Assembly: GCA_037133395.1 (NCBI GenBank)
Contig: JBAXOG010000003.1
Location: 13,223-77,222, forward strand
Direction of reading: 5' to 3'
DNA: 64,000 nt
Origin: CAIZQW01 sp037133395
GTDB taxonomy: Bacteria; Verrucomicrobiota; Kiritimatiellia; RFP12; UBA1067
The translations under genes were made by a program, and so were the position numbers. The notes below the pieces were generated by a model that saw only the letters and a program-made list of their open reading frames with translations, made no database searches and was not told where the DNA came from. Below, piece after piece: positions 53,194 to 61,241 of the stretch (position 1 is the stretch's first letter; each line of letters opens with the position of its first letter).

Positions 53194-54510
53194 CTACAAC
53201 GTCCACGGTGCGCGTAAGGCTGGACGACTGATCAACTTATTGGCAGCCGCGTTGCCGGAGAACGTTTCTTTGTCAGGATCCCACGCAAGCTTTTCACCGC
53301 CAAGTTTGATCGAGATGTGGGCAAGGTGACAGAGCGAGGTGGTGCGCTGTCCGACCTCCTCGTCTTCAAGTGTCCTGCCACGGGACTTGACACAATCCAA
53401 GAAATCCTGCTTTTCGTGTTTAAGCGGGAAATGGATCTCCTCCGTCCCGATGATCTCCTTGAGGATCTTCGGGTCACTGGCGATCAGACGCTCGGGGGAA
53501 AGTTTGCTGGCCATATAGTTGACCTGAATCCAGCCCTTCTCACCTTCAAACCGGACGTGCGGCTCGCCCATCTGATAGAACATCTCCATGCCGTTGGCGA
53601 ACTTGTACCAGGCTTCAAAATTTTCCAGCACATTCCAGACTTTGCTGTTGTGAAACGTACCCGAGGCTTTCACCTCGACCGGCCCGGTGCGTTCCGTACC
53701 AGCACCCCACTGGCCGATGTCATTCAGGTGCGTACCCCAGTTGGTGATCATGCCATCGCAGTAATCGAGGTTGCGCATCCAGCCAGGCCGTGATTTCAAA
53801 TCGTGCGGGGTATGAACGCGCTTCTGCATATAATCAACCTTCGATGCCGGTCCGAGCCAGAGATCGTAATCCAGCTCGGGGGGCGGCGCCGTGAGGGTTT
53901 CTGCTTGGTCCGGGAAACCCTCCTTCGGCGAACCCGTACGGACCACCAAAAGTTTGCCGATGCGCCCGTTGCGGACCAGCTCGGCTGCACGGTGCATCGG
54001 CTCGAGCGACCTGAACTCGCTGTCCACCCGGAACACGCGCTTATGTTTGGCGACGAGGTTAGCCAGAATCCGTCCTTCGTCAATATAGCGGGTAATGGGC
54101 TTTTCCAGCGCAACGTCCTTGCCGGCCTTGACAGCCGCAATGGCAATCGGCACATGCCAGTGATCAGGCGTCGAGATCATCACCGCATCCACATTCGGAT
54201 CGGCCAGCAATTCCCGGAAATCGCGGTACCCTTTGGCTGTTTTTGCCTTGTAGTGCTTCTCCACGGCCTGCAATCCCTGGTCAAGCCGCCAGGCGTCCAC
54301 GTCGCAGACAGCGGTGACTGTGCAGTCAGGCGACTTCAGGAAGGGTTGCAGATTTGAATAGTACGCCTGACGACCCATGCCAATCATCCCGATGTTAATG
54401 CGCTTGCTCGGGGCGTTTTGTCCAAAGACGCTGCTAGGCAGTATGACAGGCGCGGCAGAAGCCGCGATGATGGATTGAATAAAGGTTCGCCGATTGGTTT
54501 GCGTATGCAT
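53194..54510 (-). CDS. Tat-exported Gfo/Idh/MocA-family oxidoreductase
   Basis: A 438-residue protein; the ATG of MHTQTNRRTFI has AGGAG 7 bases upstream. NRRTFIQSIIAASAAP is a twin-arginine signal. The Rossmann NAD(P) domain follows (INIGMIGMGRQAYYSNLQPF, VTAVCDVDAWR) with AVMISTPDHWHVPIAIAA and the catalytic-lysine motif ALEKPITRYIDEG, then the beta-sheet substrate domain (NWGTHLNDIGQWGAG). Members oxidise or reduce sugars and sugar derivatives with tightly bound NAD(P). The nearest family members in PVC bacteria are exported, so the reaction may be periplasmic. Its 5' end overlaps the isomerase-like gene by 77 bases. Confidence 0.88.
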   Translation of the reverse strand: MHTQTNRRTFIQSIIAASAAPVILPSSVFGQNAPSKRINIGMIGMGRQAYYSNLQPFLKSPDCTVTAVCDVDAWRLDQGLQAVEKHYKAKTAKGYRDFRELLADPNVDAVMISTPDHWHVPIAIAAVKAGKDVALEKPITRYIDEGRILANLVAKHKRVFRVDSEFRSLEPMHRAAELVRNGRIGKLLVVRTGSPKEGFPDQAETLTAPPPELDYDLWLGPASKVDYMQKRVHTPHDLKSRPGWMRNLDYCDGMITNWGTHLNDIGQWGAGTERTGPVEVKASGTFHNSKVWNVLENFEAWYKFANGMEMFYQMGEPHVRFEGEKGWIQVNYMASKLSPERLIASDPKILKEIIGTEEIHFPLKHEKQDFLDCVKSRGRTLEDEEVGQRTTSLCHLAHISIKLGGEKLAWDPDKETFSGNAAANKLISRPALRAPWTL

Positions 54511-55432
54511 AGTCGTTCTCCTGTTGGGCAGATACATGACCTGCCTTAATTACTTTTCCGTCTTCGATGGGTTGCAGACTGCGCCAGGCAGTCATAGCAT
54601 TTTTAAGTAGCACCTCGGGTTCGCCCTTGATGCTATAAAATTGATGGCCGACTGGACCCTGATACCCAAGCTTTTTCAGTTCAGCCAAAAAAAGCTTCAG
54701 GTCAAAATCACTCTCGGCCAGCGGAACAATGTAGCGCTTAGAGGCCATTGACACGCCATTGATGGAGACCAAGCCCGCGCTTGGCGCAACCTCACGCAAG
54801 GTCTTTAGTGCCTCTTCCTGTGTCTTGGGACCGCTCTTGGTCAAAAACTCGTGGCAGAGATTATAAGAGGGGGTCACGTTTGCATGTTTCGCCTTCTGGG
54901 TAATCCGCAATGTGTCCGTGGCCTTTTCCACATAAAAACCAACATGCGGATAAATAGAGACCTTTACCTGTTGCTCAGCCGCAAGGTCGCCAAGTTCATT
55001 CGCAATGCGCACGCAATCCTCATCATGATCCAGTTTATCCTTTGTCTCTCGGAAGTTGATCCACAAGCATGTTGAGCGACCTTTGAGCAACTTGACCGTC
55101 TCCCGCAAATCAGCCGAAAACTGTTTACCCTTTTCGTGACCTGGGAAGGTGGGAATATAGAGGCTACTGATTCCAAGTTTCGCCTCATCATAAATCTTTA
55201 GCCACTTCTCTAGGTCTTTATTCGTCGTAAAATTATAGGCCATGCCATCATAGCCCAACTCCTTGAGTACGGCAGCCTGTTTTTCAGGTGTCCAGATACC
55301 CCGACCCACCCCATTATCAAAGGCATAGAAGGGCCAGAGTGTTTTCTTGACGGCTTCATCCGCGGGCCACACGCGCAAGGCAGGCAGCGTGGAAAAAGCA
55401 ACACCTATTTTTAAAAAGTCTCTTCTCTTCAT
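54434..55432 (-). CDS. Tat-exported sugar isomerase/epimerase-like TIM-barrel protein
   Basis: A 332-residue protein, ATG with GGAGG 8 bases upstream. MKRRDFLKIGVAFSTLPALR is a Tat signal. The body is a xylose-isomerase-like TIM barrel (AP_endonuc_2 fold): LKELGYDGMAYN, LGISSLYIPTF, VSIYPHVGFYVE, NLCHEFLTKSG and KLGYQGPVGHQFYSIKGEPE, with the usual late Glu/His metal ligands only partly visible. The last ~35 residues after WRSLQPIEDGK have no counterpart in the fold and overlap the next gene. A one-base shift at GACGGAAAAGTAA would give a stop there, so the natural end may be near 54555. It would isomerise or epimerise a keto-sugar made by its Gfo/Idh neighbour. Confidence 0.78.
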   Translation of the reverse strand: MKRRDFLKIGVAFSTLPALRVWPADEAVKKTLWPFYAFDNGVGRGIWTPEKQAAVLKELGYDGMAYNFTTNKDLEKWLKIYDEAKLGISSLYIPTFPGHEKGKQFSADLRETVKLLKGRSTCLWINFRETKDKLDHDEDCVRIANELGDLAAEQQVKVSIYPHVGFYVEKATDTLRITQKAKHANVTPSYNLCHEFLTKSGPKTQEEALKTLREVAPSAGLVSINGVSMASKRYIVPLAESDFDLKLFLAELKKLGYQGPVGHQFYSIKGEPEVLLKNAMTAWRSLQPIEDGKVIKAGHVSAQQENDYAYANQSANLYSIHHRGFCRACHTA

Positions 55433-55445
55433 TGGTTCAGCCTCC

Positions 55446-55479
55446 GTATTCCACTATTCCAACATTCCATTCTACTATA
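55446..55479. repeat. Half of a GGAATA palindromic repeat
   Basis: GTATTCCACTATTCCAACAT and the bases after it closely match the right arm of the element at 57950-58036. It lies between the isomerase start and the methyltransferase stop and forms the last codon of the latter. Confidence 0.55.
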
Positions 55480-56620
55480 CATACGCACTCTCCTCCCAGG
55501 CTCCTTGGAGCATGGCTTTCACATTTTCAACAGGTGTATTCTTTTCCAGAAAATCTGAACACGCAAAGAGGTAACGGCCACCTGGCTTTCCGATCCGCAT
55601 AATCTCACGCGTCTTGGTCGCAACCGCTTCCGGTGTTGCCGTCTTTAAAAAACGCAGTTGATCGAGATTGCCTGATAAACAGATCCGATCCCCCAGCTCA
55701 CGTTTCGCCGAGGCCAATTCATTATCCCCCTGGGGAAGCTCAGCCACGGTCTCCCAGACCGTCATACCCAGTTCACGGTAGCAGGGCCAAAGGGTACGCG
55801 CAAAACCACAATTATGATAAATGGTGAAAGCTCCCTGAGCATGAATCGCGTCGATGAGCCGTTTCTCATACGGAAACACATACGACATGAAATACTCAGC
55901 ACTCACAGAACGCGCGTTCGCAATATGACCCTGAATGCCAATCACCTCAGCGCCTCCTTCGATTAGCCGCTGGTTATAGGCGATCATCCCTCGGGTCACA
56001 CGATCCATCAACGCATGATAGAGCGTCTCGTTCATATAGGGTGCAACCATCAGATTCTCGATCCCCCAAAGATCGGCCGCCGCATTGAAGACCCCTGCCC
56101 AACCCCACGGCGCATTAACCCCTGACTCGCCGACCTGTTGACGCCAAAGCGCAGCCGTTTCTCGAAGTTCTGCTTCCGCCTCCACATCCAATTCAGGCAA
56201 CCACTGAACAAAGGCCTCTACATCCTGATCCGTTTCCAGCAGATGTTTGCGAACACTGGACATCAACCCCGACGTGGCGACACCTGCGTCTGGCACAGCA
56301 GTCATTTGCGAAAACGTATGATCTGGCGTCGCGATTTCTAATCGGGTTATCCAGAAATCACCCTCCTTCTGCGTCTGGCGATCTATATGCCAATTTTGAT
56401 GATGCCGTTTCATGAAGGCTGGCGTCATAAAGCGGTTGGGTCGCGTCAAAAGATCGAATGGTAGTTCTTTTGCCAATTCAATCACGGTTTCCACGCGATC
56501 CAGTTTCTGATGCTTCGGATAGTACCACGCCAAATACTCCTCTTGAATAAAGGGCACCACCGGAACCCGATCCGGCAGGTCACCTCGTAAAACCGTCAAA
56601 ATACGTTCACGAGAGGTCAT
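55475..56620 (-). CDS. Uroporphyrinogen decarboxylase-fold methyltransferase (MtaA-like)
   Basis: A 381-residue cytoplasmic protein of the UroD/MtaA superfamily: MTSRERILTVLRGDLPDRVP start, FDLLTRPNRFM, GWAGVFNAAADLWGIEN, VIGIQGHIANARSVS and ISGNL-like LSGNLDQLRFL near the end. It lacks the Arg-rich substrate motif of real HemE at the N-terminus. It does have YHNCG with LFACSD 82 residues later, an H-x-C-x(n)-C arrangement like the zinc site of MtaA/MtbA corrinoid:CoM-type methyltransferases. A methyl-transfer role, for example in removing methyl groups from methylated sugars, is inferred; no corrinoid protein is encoded in the window. It overlaps the MFS gene upstream by 14 bases. Confidence 0.78.
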   Translation of the reverse strand: MTSRERILTVLRGDLPDRVPVVPFIQEEYLAWYYPKHQKLDRVETVIELAKELPFDLLTRPNRFMTPAFMKRHHQNWHIDRQTQKEGDFWITRLEIATPDHTFSQMTAVPDAGVATSGLMSSVRKHLLETDQDVEAFVQWLPELDVEAEAELRETAALWRQQVGESGVNAPWGWAGVFNAAADLWGIENLMVAPYMNETLYHALMDRVTRGMIAYNQRLIEGGAEVIGIQGHIANARSVSAEYFMSYVFPYEKRLIDAIHAQGAFTIYHNCGFARTLWPCYRELGMTVWETVAELPQGDNELASAKRELGDRICLSGNLDQLRFLKTATPEAVATKTREIMRIGKPGGRYLFACSDFLEKNTPVENVKAMLQGAWEESAYV

Positions 56621-57833
56621 TGTTCTTCCACTCCTTTTTAGGAAGTAACGCCTGAACCGTCAACCAGGCCAACAGATAGGCGGAGGCAGAAAGAATAAAC
56701 AGGGGCCAGTAACTTCCCGTCTCTTGAAGGATCCAGCCTGCCGCTTGCGCGATGAAAATGCCGCCCAAGGCACCCGCCATCGTCCCTATGCCGGTGACAG
56801 AGGCAACCGCACGTTTCGGAAAATAATCAGAGACCAACGAAAAGAGATTCGTCATCCACCCCGCGTGTCCAGCGGTCGCAAGGCCGATCAATATGACCGC
56901 CAACCAGACATGCTGCGTCCAAGCAGCAATCAGAACGGGCACAGGAAGTAAGGCACAGAGAAACATGACAGACTTACGCGCTGTGCGCACGGGATACCCC
57001 CGTGCAATCAGGCGCTTGGTCAGCCAACCCGCACCGACGCTGCCCAGAATCGTGATTGCATAAACTGTAACCAACGGAGCGCCCAATTTCGTCAACTCCA
57101 CATGATGTTTGTCGTGAAGGAATTTCGGCAACCAAAAAAGAAAGAACCACCAGATCGGATCACTCATTAGTTTACCAAAGAAAAATGCCCAGGTTGCCCG
57201 ATTACGCAGAACCTCGCCAAGGGGCATAGGTCGTTCCTCGACTTCTGAAGACTCCGAAGGACGTACATCCGGACTCCTGTAAAACACCATCCAGATCAGA
57301 CACCAGAGCCAGCCGAGAAGACCGAGTGCCAAACACGTGATACCCCAACCGCTTTTCGCGTAGAACGCAAGAATCACGAGCGGAGCAAGGATGGGCCCGA
57401 TCATCGATCCTGTGTTGAAGAAACCTGTGGCCAACGCCCGTTCCTCTTTCGGAAACCATTCCGCAACCGCTTTGATGGCACAGGGGAAACAACCCGACTG
57501 CGTAAAGCCTAAGGCAAAACGGACGAGAATGAAGGACATCACGGAAACCGCCCAGCCGTGAGCCGCAGTGACAAGGCTCCACAGCGCGATGAAAAGCGTA
57601 AAGCCCCATCTCGTTCCGAGTCGATCAATCACCCAGCCCGCCCCAAATACACCCAACGCATACGCCAACTGATAGGCGGTGACCATGTTGCCATAGTCCG
57701 TCTCTTTCCATTTCAGATCTTGGGTCAATTGCGGGGCAAGAATCGAGAGTGCCTGACGATCCATATACAGAATCGTCACCGCCAGAAATAGCAATGTGCA
57801 CACCACCCATTTGAACTGTTGACGTGAAAACAT
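56607..57833 (-). CDS. MFS transporter, ACS type, copy 2
   Basis: A 408-residue inner-membrane protein with about 12 membrane segments. The ATG of MFSRQQFKWVVCTLLFLAVT is chosen since longer readings run through the TGCG operator. Family marks: ILYMDRQALSILAPQL, WVIDRLGTRWGFTLF, RFALGFTQSGCFPCAIKAVA, WFPKEERALATGFFNTGSMI and WLPKFLHDKHHV. It parallels the MFS gene at 50506 and likewise diverges from a XylR-type regulator. It should import a sugar or sugar acid for the methyltransferase/isomerase/Gfo-Idh set downstream. Confidence 0.88.
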   Translation of the reverse strand: MFSRQQFKWVVCTLLFLAVTILYMDRQALSILAPQLTQDLKWKETDYGNMVTAYQLAYALGVFGAGWVIDRLGTRWGFTLFIALWSLVTAAHGWAVSVMSFILVRFALGFTQSGCFPCAIKAVAEWFPKEERALATGFFNTGSMIGPILAPLVILAFYAKSGWGITCLALGLLGWLWCLIWMVFYRSPDVRPSESSEVEERPMPLGEVLRNRATWAFFFGKLMSDPIWWFFLFWLPKFLHDKHHVELTKLGAPLVTVYAITILGSVGAGWLTKRLIARGYPVRTARKSVMFLCALLPVPVLIAAWTQHVWLAVILIGLATAGHAGWMTNLFSLVSDYFPKRAVASVTGIGTMAGALGGIFIAQAAGWILQETGSYWPLFILSASAYLLAWLTVQALLPKKEWKNNDLS

Positions 57834-57878
57834 GTCACTAGAATGACACAAATCTCCCTCATCTGGCAAGGAACGAAA

Positions 57879-57908
57879 TGCGCAAATAAAACCTAATATG
57901 CGAAAATA
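57879..57908. promoter_or_regulatory. TGCG operator site 6
   Basis: TGCGCAAATA (57879) and TGCGAAAATA (57899) are direct repeats 20 bases apart in the gap between the MFS gene and its divergent regulator. Confidence 0.5.
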
Positions 57909-57949
57909 CACTTGTCTATCATGAGCCACTAAAGTATGATTATGACTTC

Positions 57950-58036
57950 AATGGAATAATGGAATACGGGAATGCTGGAATGATGGGTGGAGGAATGTGA
58001 TTCCAGTATTCCACTACTCCAGTATTCCATTCTTCT
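57950..58036. repeat. GGAATA palindromic repeat abutting the regulator start
   Basis: The left arm (57950-57981, AATGGAATAATGGAATACGG onward) and right arm (58001-58036) are imperfect reverse complements of ~30 bases with a ~20-base loop. The right arm ends at the base before the regulator's ATG, so the gene has no Shine-Dalgarno of its own. Confidence 0.75.
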
Positions 58037-59218
58037 ATGATGTCCAGAACAAGACCTACGATCGCCGTTGTCTTTCCAGCCAGTATCCCTTGGATGGCTG
58101 AAACGCTGCGTGGTATTAAATTGACTTCTGACCGTCTAGGTGGCTGGGCCATCATCACCAGTCCGCCTTCGTTGCAGAGTACGGGTGAAAAAACAATACA
58201 CATTCCCGCTCTACGAAAATGGAAAGGGGACGGCGTGATTACTGTCCTCACATCACGACGCGAAGAAACGCTGGCCAGCAAGCTTTCCATTCCTGTTGTC
58301 AATCTTTCAGGCTGGTATCCGCCGACCTCTAAAAGCATCCCGCGGGTCAACGCGGATTACCGAGCCATGGGTAAACTTGCCGCAGACCACTTTATTGCGA
58401 CGGGGATCAAGCATGTTGCGTATTATGGTTTTAAGGAGGTCTGGTTTTCGCAAGAACGATCTGTAGGTCTCCAGCAGCGAGCAATAGCGATGAAGTGCTC
58501 CTTTTCGGAATTTCTTCATCCGCTGAATCACCAAGTCGTCTCCTGGCAGCAGCAAAAACGAGAATTACTCACGTGGCTAAAGACATTGCCCAAGCCCGTC
58601 GGTGTTCTGTGCGTCCACGATTACCGCGCACGCGTCATTCTGGAGTGTTGCGAAGAACTTGGCTTGAGTGTGCCTGACGATGTATCCGTGCTCGGCATTG
58701 ACAATGATCAGATGGCCTGTGATTACTGTACCCCATCGCTCTCAAGCATCTCACGCGACCCCTTTGCCTGTGGTGCGGCGGCAGCGGAACTCCTGCATCA
58801 CCTCATAACAAAACGCCACCTAACAACGAAAGTGATCCTCGTACCTCCCTGCGGTGTCATCCAGCGACAGTCCACAAGCCGTCTTTACGACGAAGACCCT
58901 ATTATTAAACAAGTCATTTCCTACGTCCAGGGACAAATCACACGCCCCTACTCCGTCGCGGACATCGCCACCGAACTTCATCTCTCACGTCGCACCATCG
59001 AGACTCGGTTCCAAACTAATCTTGGCATCACTCCACACGATTACATTCTCAATCAGCGGATCAACCATGCCAAGACGTTGCTTCTTCAAACCGAAACCTA
59101 CCGCACGCTCAGCGAGATTGCTTATGCCTGCGGCTTCAGCTCGATTAAGACATTCCGGATGGCATTCAAAGCCTTGACACATACCACTCCCGCGTGTTAT
59201 CGAGAACAGTATGAATGA
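58037..59218 (+). CDS. XylR-type regulator: LacI-like sensor plus AraC HTH (copy 3)
   Basis: A 393-residue regulator, more diverged than the other two. Sensor domain: TIAVVFPASIPWMAETLRGI, KWKGDGVITVL, IPVVNLSGWYP, FIATGIKHVAYYGF, LPKPVGVLCVHDYRARVI, VSVLGIDNDQMACD. AraC domain: YSVADIATELHLSRRTIETR and LSEIAYACGFSSIKTFRMAF. The ATG follows directly on a palindromic repeat and no ribosome site is visible, so expression may be weak or depend on folding of the repeat in the mRNA. It diverges from the MFS operon at 57833 and meets the FIST gene tail-to-tail with only 6 bases between. It presumably controls the MFS/methyltransferase/isomerase/Gfo-Idh operon. Confidence 0.9.
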   Translation: MMSRTRPTIAVVFPASIPWMAETLRGIKLTSDRLGGWAIITSPPSLQSTGEKTIHIPALRKWKGDGVITVLTSRREETLASKLSIPVVNLSGWYPPTSKSIPRVNADYRAMGKLAADHFIATGIKHVAYYGFKEVWFSQERSVGLQQRAIAMKCSFSEFLHPLNHQVVSWQQQKRELLTWLKTLPKPVGVLCVHDYRARVILECCEELGLSVPDDVSVLGIDNDQMACDYCTPSLSSISRDPFACGAAAAELLHHLITKRHLTTKVILVPPCGVIQRQSTSRLYDEDPIIKQVISYVQGQITRPYSVADIATELHLSRRTIETRFQTNLGITPHDYILNQRINHAKTLLLQTETYRTLSEIAYACGFSSIKTFRMAFKALTHTTPACYREQYE

Positions 59219-59224
59219 ATAGGT

Positions 59225-60157
59225 TTAGTAAATTCCTGTTCCCATGATATGCCAGCCGCGACCAACAGGAACCGCTTTAGAATCATTGGCAACGCCGATT
59301 TCGCCCGCGCACCAGACACCAAAGAAGGGAATACCTGCACCCAAGCCCTTGGCAATAGCGGCCTGCTCTTCATCAATGGATTCGAGCTTGCCTTTACGCC
59401 CAGCGCAATCAAAGAATACAGCGGCAATCAACTTGCTCATTGCTCCTTGACGGATGCGCAGGGCGGTATCCTCAGCCGTCTTTAGCACAGCATCATTGTC
59501 ACGCGCTTGATCACCAGCCTGAGTGACCTTAAACGGACCGTTCAAGGCTATCACTACACCCACATCCGTATGCAACTCACCCCCATGACCAAGCCAGTTG
59601 AAGCCTGCATTCTTATTGGCTGAACCGCCCGCCATGGGCAATGCAGAGCCATAGACACTTTGCAGACCATCCAGGAAAAACTGATTACGCGGAGAGTGAC
59701 AGTCTGCCAACACGAGCATCAACTTTGCATCATCCTTGACAGAGACCTTCTGCGCCAATCGTTTCGCAGCATTCGTGAAATCGCCTTGGATGGCATCCGA
59801 CATTGCCTGACGCGCCGTTACGCCCTCACCTGAAAAAGCCAGCAACCCGACTGTACTTTTATCCTTTGCACCTTCCTGCGTATAGATGCCATATACCGCC
59901 ATAGAGACAACCACGTCCTTGCCGAGGACAGAGGTCACGCCTTTCAGCGCCTCGGTTTTGTCCGCCTTTTCAGTATAACATTCCGCCATCACCACAACCG
60001 CAGGTTTTGCATCACCCAACTGCGCTTTGATCTTTTTCGCTGCTGCTTCGCCTGCGGCAAAAGCATTCTTGTCTGTAGTCAGTGCTGTATTGACCTTCAT
60101 TTGCGCCTGCGCACACATTGCAACCATCATCCCTGCGACCATCACCATCTTCTTCAT
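59225..60157 (-). CDS. Exported FIST-domain protein
   Basis: A 310-residue protein; the start is the ATG of MKKMVMVAGMMVAMCAQAQM, giving a short signal peptide. The body resembles FIST/FIST_C sensory domains: KPAVVVMAECYTEKADKTEA, MAVYGIYTQEGAK, VGLLAFSGEGVTARQAMSDA, LMLVLADCHSPRNQFFLDGL, LPMAGGSANKNAGF and FFDCAGRKGKLESIDEEQ followed by GIPFFGVWCAGEIG. FIST domains usually sit on cytoplasmic signalling proteins and are thought to bind small ligands such as amino acids. A stand-alone exported version suggests a periplasmic ligand-binding role. Its stop lies 6 bases from the convergent regulator's stop. Confidence 0.72.
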   Translation of the reverse strand: MKKMVMVAGMMVAMCAQAQMKVNTALTTDKNAFAAGEAAAKKIKAQLGDAKPAVVVMAECYTEKADKTEALKGVTSVLGKDVVVSMAVYGIYTQEGAKDKSTVGLLAFSGEGVTARQAMSDAIQGDFTNAAKRLAQKVSVKDDAKLMLVLADCHSPRNQFFLDGLQSVYGSALPMAGGSANKNAGFNWLGHGGELHTDVGVVIALNGPFKVTQAGDQARDNDAVLKTAEDTALRIRQGAMSKLIAAVFFDCAGRKGKLESIDEEQAAIAKGLGAGIPFFGVWCAGEIGVANDSKAVPVGRGWHIMGTGIY

Positions 60158-60202
60158 AACCTGTTTTCCTTTCATACTTGTAACCATTCACAACAAAAAA
60201 TA

Positions 60203-60320
60203 TTCACCGCAAAGAACGCAAGGAACACAAAGATCAACTTCTAAATTCACTGTTTTTGTTGGCTTAATCATGACAAAACATGACTCTTTTCTATGTGTTC
60301 TCTGCGTTCTTTGTGGTAAA
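60203..60320. repeat. Inverted repeat of CGCAAAGAACGCA type
   Basis: The left arm 60203-60232 (TTCACCGCAAAGAACGCAAG onward) and right arm 60291-60320 (ending CGTTCTTTGTGGTAAA) are reverse complements with a few mismatches, around a 58-base spacer. Related pieces occur at 11324-11360 and 23286-23316. It fills most of the gap between the FIST and CBM9-like genes. Confidence 0.7.
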
Positions 60321-60365
60321 CAATTTCCATCCATTCGTTAAATTCGTTTAATTCGTTGAAAAACA

Positions 60366-61241
60366 TCAATGAATTGACGAACAACATCCAAAGATGCTCC
60401 ACGCATCATAAAGCTCAGTCTGTATGCCCATCCATGCATTGCCGCGTTTTGCACAGGCAGGACGATTCATGCGCTCACCCAAGTCGCGAATCTTGCCATC
60501 TGAATCCTGAACGATGAGCGAAAAATAAAATTCACGCCCTGCATCAAAGCGTATACCTTCTACAACCTCCATGGGCAATTCAATTTCACAAATTGTAACA
60601 CCCTTATCCGATGCGGAACATGTTTTTGCGGCTACTGTTTTTTTGGTCAGCTTGCCATCTTCGATTGTCAGTCTGGCGGTCTTTCCTTGCGCATCTGTTT
60701 CAAACTCGTGATAGACCTTTGTCCCGTTTTTTTTGATAAACCCAAGCCCATACTGAAGCGATTTAAATCCACCTTCCATCTCGACTGCCAGATACAGATT
60801 CTCTTCATTCCAGAACATCCGCAACACGGTATTCTTGCCATTCGTCTTCCAGTCCAACGAAATGCCATCCTGCCACAATTTGTCCGGTCTTGCATCAATC
60901 ACAAGCTTCCCATAAGGCGCACTGGCCACACAAACAGTCTGTTGATGAACCTTCCCATCGACGGTTACCGCGAAGCCATATTTATTCGCCGGCTGTTCAG
61001 TGGCCTTCACGACACGGAATGGTTCACGCGTTCCTTCGACCTTCACGATTTGAGGGTCAATCACCCAACCTTCCGGCGGCGTCAACATCACAGAGCCCTT
61101 CCAGTCGCCATACACGTCGACGGCACCTAATGGACCGGTAGACGGATTGACCGTAAAATTGCGTACCTTCACCTCGGCCCCCTGTGCAACAGCCAGCATC
61201 AGGGTTGATAAAACAGCAATACTGATTATATCTCGTTTCAT
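60366..61241 (-). CDS. Exported CBM9-like carbohydrate-binding protein
   Basis: A 291-residue protein with signal peptide MKRDIISIAVLSTLMLAVAQ. Residues ~115-290 resemble a CBM9/DOMON-type beta-sandwich: LVIDARPDKLWQDGISLDWK, VLRMFWNEENLYLAVEMEGG, ARLTIEDGKL, CEIELPMEVVEGIRFDAG, FYFSLIVQDSDG and ERMNRPACAKRGNAW. The N-terminal ~100 residues form another beta domain. Its ATG overlaps the stop of the HzsA-related gene by 4 bases, so the two are made together and may form one complex. No catalytic residues are evident. Confidence 0.65.
   Translation of the reverse strand: MKRDIISIAVLSTLMLAVAQGAEVKVRNFTVNPSTGPLGAVDVYGDWKGSVMLTPPEGWVIDPQIVKVEGTREPFRVVKATEQPANKYGFAVTVDGKVHQQTVCVASAPYGKLVIDARPDKLWQDGISLDWKTNGKNTVLRMFWNEENLYLAVEMEGGFKSLQYGLGFIKKNGTKVYHEFETDAQGKTARLTIEDGKLTKKTVAAKTCSASDKGVTICEIELPMEVVEGIRFDAGREFYFSLIVQDSDGKIRDLGERMNRPACAKRGNAWMGIQTELYDAWSIFGCCSSIH

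Noticed and set aside
55475..56620. HemE uroporphyrinogen decarboxylase of haem synthesis
   Set aside because: The N-terminal Arg substrate motif is absent, a Cys/His metal site is present, and no haem genes are adjacent.
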